From: Bacillota bacterium
GTDB taxonomy: Bacteria; Bacillota; Clostridia; Acetivibrionales; Acetivibrionaceae
NCBI GenBank assembly: GCA_023421115.1
Contig: JAEZUI010000126.1
Span: 1-43,732, forward strand
Direction: 5' to 3'
DNA: 43,732 nucleotides
In this document: piece by piece, positions 8,653 to 17,690 of the stretch
Layout of the letters: every line of letters starts with the position of its first letter
Numbering within the stretch: position 1 is the stretch's first letter
Made by a program: the position numbers and the translations under genes
Notes under the pieces: generated by a model
The model's input: only the letters and a program-made list of their open reading frames with translations
Database searches by the model: none
Told to the model about the DNA's origin: nothing

Positions 8653-9459
8653 ATGGACAATAGACCTATTGGGGTTTTTGATTCTGGGATAGGAGGACTT
8701 ACAGTCCTTAAAGAAATAAATAGATTATTACCTCAGGAAAGTGTTGTATACTTTGGTGACAGCGGAAGAGCACCTTATGGAACCAAATCTAAAGAGACTG
8801 TTATCAAATACACTTTTCAGGACATAAGATTTTTACAGAATCAGGACATTAAGATGATTGTTATTGCATGTAATACTGCAAGTGCATGTAGTTTGGACAG
8901 GGTGAAACACAGCTTTGATTTTCCGATTGTGGAGGTTGTTGAACCTGGGGCTGCTGCTGCGGCAAAGGCAACTGTAAATAACAAAGTTGGTGTGATTGGT
9001 ACACCGGCCACAATTAGCAGTGGTGTTTATGAAAAAGCAATTACCAGAATTGACAGCAAAATAGAGATTTTTTCAAAGCCTTGTCCTATGTTTGTTCCAC
9101 TGGTTGAAGAAGGCTGGTGGGAAAATGATATTGCCTTTAGAATTGCAGAGGAATATTTGCTTCCTCTAAAAGAATTGGGTATTGATACCTTAGTTTTGGG
9201 ATGCACACATTACCCGCTTTTGCAAAACACTATACAAAGAGTTATGGGTGATGAAGTTAAATTGGTAAATTCAGCTTTAGAAGTAGCTAAAGTAGTAAAG
9301 GAGGGGATAGATGCTTATAATAGCGAAAGAGATGAAAGAGTAAGTCCGGTATACAGGTATTATACCAGTGATAGTGTTGAGAAGTTTGAATCATTGGGCA
9401 ATTCCATTTTAAACAGTAAAATACATTCTGCTGAAAAAGTCGATATTGAAAGGTATTAG
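8653..9459 (+). CDS. murI: Glutamate racemase
   Basis: 268 residues, the normal length. It converts L- to D-glutamate for peptidoglycan, cofactor-free. The two catalytic cysteines sit in IACNTAS (C73) and LGCTHYPLL (C184). The N-terminal IGVFDSGIGGLTV (D10, S11), YFGDSGRAPYG and the substrate loop GCTHYP are all intact. The start follows TTGGGGGAAATACT. Its position just after ddl groups two peptidoglycan precursor enzymes. Confidence 0.96.
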   Translation: MDNRPIGVFDSGIGGLTVLKEINRLLPQESVVYFGDSGRAPYGTKSKETVIKYTFQDIRFLQNQDIKMIVIACNTASACSLDRVKHSFDFPIVEVVEPGAAAAAKATVNNKVGVIGTPATISSGVYEKAITRIDSKIEIFSKPCPMFVPLVEEGWWENDIAFRIAEEYLLPLKELGIDTLVLGCTHYPLLQNTIQRVMGDEVKLVNSALEVAKVVKEGIDAYNSERDERVSPVYRYYTSDSVEKFESLGNSILNSKIHSAEKVDIERY

Positions 9460-9477
9460 CGCTATATATAGAAGTTT

Positions 9478-9505
9478 ATTTCTCAAAATAATGTTTTTGA
9501 GAAAT
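9478..9505 (+). terminator. Hairpin after murI
   Basis: ATTTCTCAAAA (9478-9488) pairs with TTTTTGAGAAAT (9494-9505) around a short loop. There is no T-run after the stem, so termination is uncertain. The arm resembles the ATTTCTCGAA motif of the ddl and murI leaders. Confidence 0.45.
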
Positions 9506-9555
9506 CCTTCAAAACAATACTATGCAGCATAATCTATAAAGAGAGGTTAATGTAC

Positions 9556-9639
9556 ATGTGTAAGCAGGAAAGTATTAAGTTACAAAGGACAGTATTTTCT
9601 GTCCTAACAAAAAAAATGGAGGCGAAGCTATATGAATAA
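9556..9639 (+). CDS. Possible 27-residue upstream ORF overlapping the DUF1934 gene
   Basis: An ATG at 9556 preceded by AGAGAGG at 9-base spacing opens a 27-codon frame (MCKQESIKLQ...) that ends at a TAA overlapping the DUF1934 start by 8 bases. It contains a hairpin, AGGACAG/CTGTCCT (9586-9605). The arrangement would allow translational coupling or attenuation of the DUF1934-argS pair. No homologue is recognised, and it may be chance. Confidence 0.25.
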   Translation: MCKQESIKLQRTVFSVLTKKMEAKLYE

Positions 9640-10099
9640 AAATGTTATAATATCCGTAAAAGGGATTCAAACTTCCGCCAGAAAAGATACGAATACACTT
9701 GAACTTGTTACTGAGGGAAGATATTATAAAAAGGGAAGTACATATTATGTGACTTATAAAGAAAGCGAAGTTACGGGAATGGAGGGTACTACAACTACTT
9801 TGAAGATTTCAAACGGTATTGTTACCTTAATGAGATTTGGTATGGTAAACACTCAGTTTATATTTGAGGAAGGCCAGAAGCATATGTCTTATTATGATAC
9901 GCAATACGGTACATTTACAGTAGGTGTAATGACCCGCGCGGTAACAGTGGATGTAGATGATGAAGGCGGAGAAATCAGAGTTGATTATCAACTTGAAATA
10001 GATAATAATAAGCAAGGTGGAAATGATTTTCATATGTTTATCAGGGAGGCAGGGCAAGTTAATGACGAATGTAGTGGAAGTATTGAAGTGCCAAATTAG
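9632..10099 (+). CDS. DUF1934 domain protein (YwiB-like)
   Basis: 155 residues, the family length. The sequence runs as an alternating beta pattern (VIISVKGIQTS, LVTEGRYYKKGSTYYVTYKES, GTTTTLKISNGIVTLMRFG, YGTFTVGVMTRAVTVDVDDEGGEIRVDYQLEI), as expected for the small beta-barrel DUF1934/YwiB family. Its placement directly before argS, overlapping it by 38 bases, is the same order as ywiB-argS in Bacillus and supports the call. The start follows GGAGGCG. No biochemical role is established. Confidence 0.88.
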   Translation: MNKNVIISVKGIQTSARKDTNTLELVTEGRYYKKGSTYYVTYKESEVTGMEGTTTTLKISNGIVTLMRFGMVNTQFIFEEGQKHMSYYDTQYGTFTVGVMTRAVTVDVDDEGGEIRVDYQLEIDNNKQGGNDFHMFIREAGQVNDECSGSIEVPN

Positions 10100-11774
10100 T
10101 GAAACGGTTAAAAAGTCACTCTCGAAAGCTGTAGCAAGTGGAGAGTTACCGGAGTTTGAAGAGGTTGATATAGTTGTTGAAACACCAAGGGAAAAAGAAC
10201 GTGGTGATTTTTCAACCAATATAGCGATGCAGGCTGCAAAGGCAGCAAAAAAAGCACCTCGCCAGATAGCGGATATAATAACCAAGAATATGGATTTTGA
10301 AGGTACATATATTGAAAAGGTTGAAACCGCTGGGCCAGGCTTTATAAATTTTTATCTCAATAATTTGTGGCTTTATGATACCCTAAAGACTATCCAGACT
10401 ATGAAGGACAAGTATGGTGAGATAAATATAGGTAAAGGCTTAAAGGTTATGGTTGAGTTTGTAAGTGCCAACCCAACTGGACCTCTTCACATGGGAAATG
10501 CAAGGGGCGGTGCATTAGGTGATTGTATAGCTAGTGTTATGGCTAAAGCAGGATATGATGTTACAAGAGAATTCTATGTTAATGATGCAGGAAATCAGAT
10601 TGAAAAATTCGGAATATCCCTTGAAGCTCGTTATATTCAACAGCTGAAGGGCGAAGAGGCAGTAGAATTCCCAGAAGATGGCTATCATGGCGAGGATATA
10701 ATCGAACACATGAAAGATTATATAACAATAAACGGGGACAAGCTTTTAAATGTTGACAGTGAACAAAGAAGAAAAGAGCTTGTGGAATTTGCCCTTCCCC
10801 GAAATATTGAACGCATCAAGACAGGGCTTGAGAGTTATGGAGTCAAGTTTGATGTATGGTTTTCAGAACAATCTTTGTATGACAGTGGTGAGCTTCAGGA
10901 AACATTAGATTTGCTTAAGAACAATGGGTACACTACCGAAAAGGATGGTGCCCTTTGGTTTAAGACATCCGAGCTTGGAACTGAAAAAGACGAAGTAATT
11001 GTTAGAAATAACGGCTTGCCAACATATTTTACATCGGATATAGCATATCATAGGAATAAGTTTTTAAAGCGTAAATATGATAGGGTTATAAATTTGCTGG
11101 GTGCAGACCATCATGGTCATGTGGCAAGAATGAAGGCTGCGGTTAAAGCTTTAGGTGTTGACCCGGACAAGCTCGATGTAGTGTTATTCCAATTGGTACG
11201 CCTTTACAGAAACGGCGAGATTGCCAGGATGTCCAAACGTACAGGAAAGTCCATTTCGCTTATCGACCTTTTAGATGAAGTTGGCCGTGACGCAGCAAGG
11301 TTCTTCTTTAATACAAAAGCCTCGGGAAGTCATTTGGATTTTGACTTAGACCTTGCAGTTAAGGAGTCAAATGATAATCCTGTATTTTATGTTCAATATG
11401 CCCATGCAAGAATTTGCAGCATGTTAAAAAGACTCGAAGAAGAGAACGCAAAGCTTCAGAGTGTAGATTCAGTAGAGCTAAGCAGGCTTGTGGCAAAAGA
11501 GGAAATCGAGCTTATGAAAAAGCTTGCAGAGTATCCGGAAGAAATAAGGATAGCTGCCGAAACTCTTGAGCCTAGCAGACTTACAAGATATGTCCTCGAG
11601 GTTGCAGGTTTATTCCACAGTTTTTATAACGCTTGTAAGGTGAAAGATGCCGAAGACGATGGTTTGAGAAATGCAAGAATAGTTCTTGTGGACAGCACAA
11701 GGATTGTTATAAAAAATGTTTTGGATTTACTTAGCATAAGTGCACCGCAAAGGATGGAGAGTAAGCAGGCTTGA
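10062..11774 (+). CDS. argS: Arginyl-tRNA synthetase
   Basis: 570 residues from the preferred start; charges tRNA-Arg. The N-terminal Arg-tRNA-synthetase-N domain (~1-90) is followed by the class I catalytic core with the HIGH-type motif PTGPLHMGNARGG near residue 135 and MSKRTGKSISL (KMSKS-type) near residue 390. The C-terminal anticodon-binding DALR domain ends the protein (SRLTRYVLEVAGLFHSFYNACKV). An in-frame ATG exists 45 bases earlier, but the ATG at 10062 lies behind GGGAGGCAGGG and gives the usual N-terminus. It overlaps DUF1934 by 38 bases, implying coupled translation. Confidence 0.96.
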   Translation: MTNVVEVLKCQISETVKKSLSKAVASGELPEFEEVDIVVETPREKERGDFSTNIAMQAAKAAKKAPRQIADIITKNMDFEGTYIEKVETAGPGFINFYLNNLWLYDTLKTIQTMKDKYGEINIGKGLKVMVEFVSANPTGPLHMGNARGGALGDCIASVMAKAGYDVTREFYVNDAGNQIEKFGISLEARYIQQLKGEEAVEFPEDGYHGEDIIEHMKDYITINGDKLLNVDSEQRRKELVEFALPRNIERIKTGLESYGVKFDVWFSEQSLYDSGELQETLDLLKNNGYTTEKDGALWFKTSELGTEKDEVIVRNNGLPTYFTSDIAYHRNKFLKRKYDRVINLLGADHHGHVARMKAAVKALGVDPDKLDVVLFQLVRLYRNGEIARMSKRTGKSISLIDLLDEVGRDAARFFFNTKASGSHLDFDLDLAVKESNDNPVFYVQYAHARICSMLKRLEEENAKLQSVDSVELSRLVAKEEIELMKKLAEYPEEIRIAAETLEPSRLTRYVLEVAGLFHSFYNACKVKDAEDDGLRNARIVLVDSTRIVIKNVLDLLSISAPQRMESKQA

Positions 11775-11866
11775 GAAATGTACAGAATTCTCTAAAGCTT
11801 GTTATTAAAATTTTTAGGATTTACCCAGAATAAGTGCACAAGAAGAAATGTAAGTAGATTTTATGT

Positions 11867-11905
11867 ACAGCTGTTGGAATCATTTGATTTCAACAGCTGT
11901 TTTTG
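11867..11905 (+). terminator. Strong rho-independent terminator after argS
   Basis: ACAGCTGTTGGAATC (11867-11881) pairs with GATTTCAACAGCTGT (11886-11900), followed by five T. It closes the murI/argS block. Confidence 0.88.
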
Positions 11906-11948
11906 GTTTTTAAAACCTTAATTATAAATCAATTCTTTTCCTTAATCG

Positions 11949-11976
11949 TTGATATAATAATTAAATCTAATATAAT
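11949..11976 (+). promoter_or_regulatory. Housekeeping-type promoter of the metallo-hydrolase gene
   Basis: TTGATA (11949-11954), a 16-base spacer and TATAAT (11971-11976), 36 bases before the ATG at 12013. Confidence 0.6.
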
Positions 11977-12012
11977 ATAGATATACAATTAAGATTCTTA
12001 TGGAGGAAGAAT

Positions 12013-12651
12013 ATGAAAATTAAATGGTTTGGGCATTCTTGTTTTCTTATTACGTCGGACAAAGAAATAAAAATTGTAACTGACCCTTTTGATGCTACTG
12101 TTGGTTATAAAATTCCACAAATTGAAACAAATATAGTCAGTGAAAGTCACGACCATTTTGACCATAACAATACGGGGATATTTGAAGGAACTCCTGTGCT
12201 TGTTAGAGGTTCGGGTAAAATTATTATAAAGGATATTGAAATAACTGGGGTAGAGACTTTTCACGATGAAGAGGGCGGGAAAAAGAGAGGGCTAAATACC
12301 ATATTTAAATTTCGAGTGGACAGCTTGAATGTTTGTCACTTGGGTGATTTAGGTCATGTGCTTAATAGTGAACAGGTCAAAGAGCTTGGTAAAGTTGATA
12401 TTTTGTTGACGCCTATAGGTGGTACATTTACCATTGATCATGTAGGTGCAATGAAAGTAATGGATATTTTAAAGCCTCAAGTTACAATTCCTATGCACTA
12501 TAAGACAGAGGACTTATCTTTCCCACTTTCGGGAGTTGAAGAATTCCTGTCGGTTGTGGGAGATTACAAAAAAATTGATGGGTGTGAAATTGAGGTCAAT
12601 AAAGATTGTATTAATGATTTTCCTAGAGTGGTTGTTTTAGATTATAAATAA
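12013..12651 (+). CDS. Metallo-beta-lactamase-fold hydrolase (UlaG/YtkL-like)
   Basis: 212 residues. The metal-binding motif SHDHFDH (H46, H48, D50, H51) is the HxHxDH signature of the fold. The start KIKWFGHSCFLI and the later NVCHLGDLGH and TIPMHYKT segments match the small MBL subgroup that contains L-ascorbate-6-phosphate lactonase UlaG and UPF0173 proteins. No sugar operon is adjacent, so the substrate cannot be assigned. The ribosome site GGAGGAAG is good. It has its own promoter and appears monocistronic. Confidence 0.88.
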   Translation: MKIKWFGHSCFLITSDKEIKIVTDPFDATVGYKIPQIETNIVSESHDHFDHNNTGIFEGTPVLVRGSGKIIIKDIEITGVETFHDEEGGKKRGLNTIFKFRVDSLNVCHLGDLGHVLNSEQVKELGKVDILLTPIGGTFTIDHVGAMKVMDILKPQVTIPMHYKTEDLSFPLSGVEEFLSVVGDYKKIDGCEIEVNKDCINDFPRVVVLDYK

Positions 12652-12690
12652 GGTTATTTCAAAAAATAGCCCATACAATATTTAGAGCAC

Positions 12691-12800
12691 AAAGCCAATC
12701 AAAGAAGCTTTTTAATATTCCACACATAGGAATATTATTTTGTTATGCGAAAAAACTGAATCAAATTTTTGAAAGGCAATTGCAAAGTTTCAAAGCCTTT
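12691..12800 (+). repeat. Region before the oxidoreductase gene: repeated ACAAAGCC element and a hairpin
   Basis: An element beginning ACAAAGCCAATCAAA at 12691 resembles pieces at 22197 and 37112. Downstream, AAAGGC (12772-12777) can pair with GCCTTT (12795-12800), a weak hairpin about 100 bases before the oxidoreductase start. The role is unknown; either could be a leader element. Confidence 0.3.
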
Positions 12801-12902
12801 ATTTGTGGGTATATACATCATGGAATGACTAAACTCATTAGCCGATATATAGGACATGTTATTCCATTGATGTAAATTAATAAAATTGAGGGGGAAAAGA
12901 CT

Positions 12903-15900
12903 TTGAAGACAATGAAAACGATGGATGGTAATATGGCGGCATCCCACGTTGCCTATGCTTTTACTGATGTTGCGGCCATTTACCCAATTACGCCGTCTTC
13001 AAACATGGCTGAAAATGTCGATGTTTGGAGTTCAGGAGGCAAGAAAAACATTTTTGGTCAACAGGTTAAAGTTGTAGAAATGCAGTCTGAAGCAGGTGCG
13101 GCGGGAACTGTTCATGGTTCTTTGGCAGCCGGTGCTTTGACTACAACTTTTACAGCATCCCAAGGGCTTTTGCTCATGATTCCTAACATGTATAAAATTT
13201 CCGGAGAACTTCTTCCCGGTGTTTTTCATGTAAGTGCTCGTACAGTTGCTGCGCATGCACTTTCAATTTTTGGAGAGCACTCGGATGTTATGGCATGCCG
13301 TCAGACTGGTTTTGCAATGTTAGCATCAGGCAATCCTCAGGAAGTTATGGACTTAGGTGGGATTGCACATTTAGCTGCAATAAAAGGACGAGTTCCGTTC
13401 CTTCACTTCTTTGATGGTTTTAGGACATCCCATGAAGTTCAGAAAATAGAAGTAATTGAGTATGAAGACTTTGCAAAGCTTGTTGATTATGAAGCTATTA
13501 AAGCGTTTAGGCAAAGGGCATTAAGTCCGGAACATCCCGTTACTAGAGGGACTGCACAGAATCCGGATATATTCTTCCAGGCCAGAGAAGCTTCAAACAA
13601 ATTCTATAGTGATATTCCTGAAATAGTGGAAAACTACATGGAAGAAATATATAAGCTGACAGGAAGAAAATACAATTTATTTGACTACTATGGTGCTCCT
13701 GATGCAGACAGAGTAATTATAGCAATGGGTTCGGTTTGCGACACTATAGAAGAAACTATAGAGTACCTTACTAATAAAGGCGAAAAGGTTGGAGTAGTTA
13801 AAGTTCACCTCTACAGACCGTTTTCCATTGAGCATTTCCTAAAAGCAATACCTGCGACAGCTAAAACGATAGCAGTATTAGATAGGACAAAAGAGCCCGG
13901 TGCTTTAGGTGAACCTTTATATGAAGATGTTCGTACAGCCTTCTATGACAAAGATGTAAGACCTGTTATTGTTGGCGGAAGATATGGCTTAGGCATGAAG
14001 GATACAACACCGGAACAGATAATAGCAGTATTTGATAACCTTAAGAGTGATGAAATAAAAAATCACTTTACTGTAGGCATAAATGATGATGTTACCTTTA
14101 CTTCCCTTATGATGGGCGAAGGAGTTGATATAGTACCTAAGGGAACTGTGAGCTGCAAATTCTGGGGCTTAGGTTCTGACGGAACTGTAGGTGCAAATAA
14201 AAACTCCATTAAAATAATCGGTGACCATACTGATAAGTACGTTCAGGGGTATTTTTTCTATGACTCCAAAAAGTCCGGTGGTGTTACAGTTTCCCACTTG
14301 AGATTTGGAACGAAGCCCATCAGATCTTCTTACCTAATCAAAATGGCCGATTTTGTTGCCTGCCATAATCCTTCTTATGTGGGGAAATACGATATTGTAA
14401 GTGATCTGAAAGAAAATGGAACGTTTTTATTGAATTGCAATTGGAAAGGCCAAGAACTTGAAGAGAAGCTTCCGGCAGAAGTAAAAGCGTATATTGCTAA
14501 AAACAACATCAAGATGTATACCATAGATGCTTTTGACATAGCCGGAAAAATTGGCCTAGGTGGTAGAATAAATCTTATAATGCAAGCGGCATTCTTTAAA
14601 TTGACCAACATCATTCCTATAGATGATGCGATAAAGTATATGAAAGACGCTGCTTTAAAGAGCTATGGGAAAAAGGGTGATAAAGTTGTCAGCATGAACT
14701 ATGAAGCAATAGATGAAGGTGTCAAGTCTTTGGTTAAGGTTGAGGTGCCGGCATCCTGGAAGGATGATAAGGTAAAGCCAGTTGCAGAAGATGTTAATGT
14801 ACCTGACTTTATCAAAAATATAGTTAACCCAATCAATAGAATGGAAGGAGACAATCTTCCTGTCAGTGCCTTTGAAGGTATTGAAGACGGAACCTTCGAA
14901 ATGGGAACTTCGGCTTATGAAAAGAGAGCTATTGCCGTTAATGTTCCTCAATGGATTCCTGAGAACTGTATACAATGTAATCAGTGTGCATATGTATGTC
15001 CTCATGCAGTAATAAGACCTTTTGTATTGGATGAAAAGGAACAAAATAATGCTCCGGAAGGTTTTGCTACAATTAAAGGTATGGGTAAGGAAATGGCTGG
15101 GTATACTTTCCGAATTCAGATAAGTCCTCTAGATTGTACAGGTTGCGGAAACTGTGCTCAGGTTTGTCCGGCAAAGGTTAAGGCTCTTGAAATGAAGCCT
15201 ATAGAAACCCAATTAGATCAGGCTAAATTGTGGGAGCATGCTATGACTATTTCTCCTAAGACAGATTTGCTTAAAGCTGAAACTGTTAAAGGCAGCCAAT
15301 TACAACAGCCGCTATTGGAATTCTCTGGTGCTTGTGGCGGTTGCGGAGAAACACCTTATGCAAAATTGATAACACAATTATTTGGGGATAGAATGATGAT
15401 AGCCAACGCTACCGGATGTTCCTCCATATGGGGTGCAAGTGCTCCAGCAACACCATACACGGTTGACAGAAATGGGCGTGGACCGGCATGGGCTAACTCA
15501 CTATTTGAGGATAATGCTGAGTTTGGCTATGGAATGCATCTTGGCGTTAATCAAATTCGTGATAAAATTGTACAATTGGCGACATCAGCGTTGGAATTGA
15601 ATGTATCCGAGGAAATTAAAGGCTTGCTTAAGGAATGGCTTGATAACAAAGATAACGGCAGAGTAACCAGAACTATAGCAGACAAACTGATTCCTGCCCT
15701 TGAAAAATACAATACCGACGATGAAAAAGCAAAGAACATTTTAGATGAAATATATGAAAAGAAAGACTTCCTTGTTAAGAGGTCCCAGTGGATATTCGGC
15801 GGTGACGGATGGGCATATGATATCGGATTTGGTGGGCTAGACCATGTTTTAGCTTCCGGCGAAGATGTAAATGTTTTGGTATTTGACACTGAAGTGTATT

Positions 15901-16427
15901 CAAACACCGGAGGACAGTCTTCAAAAGCAACACCTACGGGTGCTATTGCTCAATTTGCTGCAAGCGGTAAAGGTACAAAGAAAAAGGACTTAGGCCTTAT
16001 CGCAATGTCTTACGGATATGTCTATGTTGCTCAGGTAGCAATGGGTGCTAATCAGAACCAGTTGCTAAAAGCAATTGTTGAAGCAGAGGCTTATCCTGGA
16101 CCGTCTTTGATAATTGCCTATTCTCCATGTATCAATCATGGCTTGAAATTAGGTATGGGATGTACTCAACTTGAATCAAAAATGGCGGTTGAAGCTGGTT
16201 ATTGGCATTTGTACCGCTACAATCCTATGTTGAAGGAAGAAGGAAAGAATCCTTTTATATTGGATTCTAAGGCGCCAACAGCTTCTTTCAGAGATTTCTT
16301 GCTAGGTGAAGTAAGATATTCATCTTTAGCAAAGGTAGATCCAGAAAAGGCTGGAGAGTTGTTTGGCAAGGCTGAGAAAGATGCTAAAGAGAAGTTTGAG
16401 ACTTATGAAAACATGGCTAAAGAATAA
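12903..16427 (+). CDS. nifJ: Pyruvate:ferredoxin (flavodoxin) oxidoreductase, single-polypeptide form
   Basis: 1174 residues, full length for the fused homodimeric enzyme, which oxidises pyruvate with CoA to acetyl-CoA and CO2 and reduces ferredoxin. In order: the pyruvate-binding N-terminal part (AAIYPITPSS), the gamma part, then two [4Fe-4S] ferredoxin motifs at about residues 689 (CIQCNQCAYVCPHA) and 744 (CTGCGNCAQVCPAK). A further cluster region, GACGGCGETPY, comes next, then the thiamine diphosphate domain with GDGWAYDIGFGG and VYSNTGGQSSKATPTG. The TTG at 12903 lies 8 bases after GAGGGGG and is preferred over the ATG at 12912. It is monocistronic with a strong terminator. Its last ~330 bases plus terminator are duplicated at 20159-20568. 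Confidence 0.97.
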   Translation: MKTMKTMDGNMAASHVAYAFTDVAAIYPITPSSNMAENVDVWSSGGKKNIFGQQVKVVEMQSEAGAAGTVHGSLAAGALTTTFTASQGLLLMIPNMYKISGELLPGVFHVSARTVAAHALSIFGEHSDVMACRQTGFAMLASGNPQEVMDLGGIAHLAAIKGRVPFLHFFDGFRTSHEVQKIEVIEYEDFAKLVDYEAIKAFRQRALSPEHPVTRGTAQNPDIFFQAREASNKFYSDIPEIVENYMEEIYKLTGRKYNLFDYYGAPDADRVIIAMGSVCDTIEETIEYLTNKGEKVGVVKVHLYRPFSIEHFLKAIPATAKTIAVLDRTKEPGALGEPLYEDVRTAFYDKDVRPVIVGGRYGLGMKDTTPEQIIAVFDNLKSDEIKNHFTVGINDDVTFTSLMMGEGVDIVPKGTVSCKFWGLGSDGTVGANKNSIKIIGDHTDKYVQGYFFYDSKKSGGVTVSHLRFGTKPIRSSYLIKMADFVACHNPSYVGKYDIVSDLKENGTFLLNCNWKGQELEEKLPAEVKAYIAKNNIKMYTIDAFDIAGKIGLGGRINLIMQAAFFKLTNIIPIDDAIKYMKDAALKSYGKKGDKVVSMNYEAIDEGVKSLVKVEVPASWKDDKVKPVAEDVNVPDFIKNIVNPINRMEGDNLPVSAFEGIEDGTFEMGTSAYEKRAIAVNVPQWIPENCIQCNQCAYVCPHAVIRPFVLDEKEQNNAPEGFATIKGMGKEMAGYTFRIQISPLDCTGCGNCAQVCPAKVKALEMKPIETQLDQAKLWEHAMTISPKTDLLKAETVKGSQLQQPLLEFSGACGGCGETPYAKLITQLFGDRMMIANATGCSSIWGASAPATPYTVDRNGRGPAWANSLFEDNAEFGYGMHLGVNQIRDKIVQLATSALELNVSEEIKGLLKEWLDNKDNGRVTRTIADKLIPALEKYNTDDEKAKNILDEIYEKKDFLVKRSQWIFGGDGWAYDIGFGGLDHVLASGEDVNVLVFDTEVYSNTGGQSSKATPTGAIAQFAASGKGTKKKDLGLIAMSYGYVYVAQVAMGANQNQLLKAIVEAEAYPGPSLIIAYSPCINHGLKLGMGCTQLESKMAVEAGYWHLYRYNPMLKEEGKNPFILDSKAPTASFRDFLLGEVRYSSLAKVDPEKAGELFGKAEKDAKEKFETYENMAKE

Positions 16428-16475
16428 GTTGTAGATTTTATTATACAAGTCAATGGATTGGAAAGTAAAATTTGT

Positions 16476-16518
16476 GCCGCAAGCTCTTACATAATTGAGC
16501 TTGCGGCGTTTTGTTTTG
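16476..16518 (+). terminator. Terminator of the pyruvate:ferredoxin oxidoreductase gene
   Basis: A perfect 11-base stem, GCCGCAAGCTC (16476-16486) with GAGCTTGCGGC (16497-16507), is followed by GTTTTGTTTTG. The same terminator is present at 20526-20568. Confidence 0.92.
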
Positions 16519-16560
16519 TGAAATTATCGAAGACTAACTAGTGAATAAATACATAAATAG

Positions 16561-16627
16561 TGTAACACTTTAAATAGCTGGTTTTCGTTTGAAAATCACG
16601 ATTTTATGCGAATCTGAAAGTGTTACA
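16561..16627. repeat. Nested inverted repeats in the 16428-16980 gap
   Basis: TGTAACACTTT (16561-16571) and AAAGTGTTACA (16617-16627) are exact reverse complements. Between them TGGTTTTC and GAAAATCA form a smaller stem around 16579-16599. The 67-base unit could be a hairpin RNA, an operator pair or a miniature-element remnant. Apart from this, the terminator and a promoter, the 553-base gap shows no gene. Confidence 0.5.
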
Positions 16628-16890
16628 TTAATTATGCCGTTGACCACTAGCCAATTTTCCATTATGAATGCTACTAATAAGGCTTTAGGGGTTTTTTGTG
16701 TTTTTGAAAAGCATTTTCAATAGGCCTTTTAAACCTTTATAATATATTACGAGCTATTACAAGTTTGAATTTAATTGAAATAAATTATGTAACTTGATAT
16801 AATATGTTAAAAGGTATAGAAATATGTAAATAGATGGGCAAGTTTTTACGCTGTTTTAAACTACATTAAGTGCAGGAAAGACTTGTTTTT

Positions 16891-16920
16891 TTGCAGGTAT
16901 CATCTATTAAATTATATAAT
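16891..16920 (+). promoter_or_regulatory. Promoter of the paired copper-amine-oxidase-N-like genes
   Basis: TTGCAG (16891-16896), an 18-base spacer and TATAAT (16915-16920), 60 bases before the TTG start at 16981. Confidence 0.5.
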
Positions 16921-16980
16921 GCAATAATAAAAAGAGGTACCTTAAGAAACTTTTTTTTTATATGATAGGGTGATGAAAGG

Positions 16981-17685
16981 TTGAAAAAAATAATATCTAT
17001 GGTAGTTGGATTTGTTATTGGCACAGGTTCTTTATCATTAGCATACTCAGCTTCTAAAGAAGTAATAAAAGTAATTAAAAATAAATATAGTGTTGAGGTA
17101 AATGATAATCTTGTAGAGTCTGACAGTTTTTTGTATAACGATAGGATTTATATTCCGCTTCGTGCTATTAGCGAATCCTTAGGTATGGATGTGGAATGGG
17201 ATGATAATAACAAGGCTGTCAAAATATACAATGAGGATTATGACAAAACCGTCTATTGTAATAGTGACGAGTTTTTTTATATTAATATCATGTTTTCTAT
17301 GAGTCCTGACGAAGTAGTAAAGGTATTAGGGAACCCTGTTTCTATTGAAGAAAAACCTGTTACTAGTTATGTTAGCTTATGTTATTATTACCCTGATTTT
17401 ATGGTGGGTTTTAGTAAAAAAATGAATAGAAAAGATGGAGTTTATATGATAAAAATAAATAATGAAAATTATCAGACCGCTAACGGTGTCAAAATTGGAG
17501 ATAGACTTATCGATGTAGTTAGAAAATACGGTAAGCCCCATTATGGTGAGCCAGATTCTATTGGGCGAACGGATAGTAATTACTTAATTTATTTGGATAA
17601 AAACAAGGAGCATGCGATTGAGTTCTTATTTGACAACGAAAAAACAATTACTGAAATTATTATTTTAGATGGATTGGTAGGGTGA
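16981..17685 (+). CDS. Secreted protein with copper-amine-oxidase-N-like (stalk) domain, first of a tandem pair
   Basis: 234 residues from a TTG start. Residues 1-28 are a signal peptide (KKIISMVVGFVIGTGSLSLAYSAS). Residues ~36-85 form a Cu_amine_oxidN1-like unit (YSVEVNDNLVES...RIYIPLRAISESLGMDVEWD), a substrate-free domain common in clostridial surface proteins; no copper chemistry is implied. The C-terminal half has two similar stretches, MSPDEVVKVLGNPVS and KIGDRLIDVVRKYGKP, resembling the SmpA/BamE-type helix-turn of small envelope proteins. The next gene overlaps or abuts its stop and has the same architecture, so this is a duplicated gene pair. Function unknown. Confidence 0.75.
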   Translation: MKKIISMVVGFVIGTGSLSLAYSASKEVIKVIKNKYSVEVNDNLVESDSFLYNDRIYIPLRAISESLGMDVEWDDNNKAVKIYNEDYDKTVYCNSDEFFYINIMFSMSPDEVVKVLGNPVSIEEKPVTSYVSLCYYYPDFMVGFSKKMNRKDGVYMIKINNENYQTANGVKIGDRLIDVVRKYGKPHYGEPDSIGRTDSNYLIYLDKNKEHAIEFLFDNEKTITEIIILDGLVG

Positions 17686-17690
17686 TTATT

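Noticed and set aside
14655..15907. Antisense frames of 118-129 codons within the oxidoreductase gene
   Set aside because: They are shadows of a clearly real, highly conserved gene.
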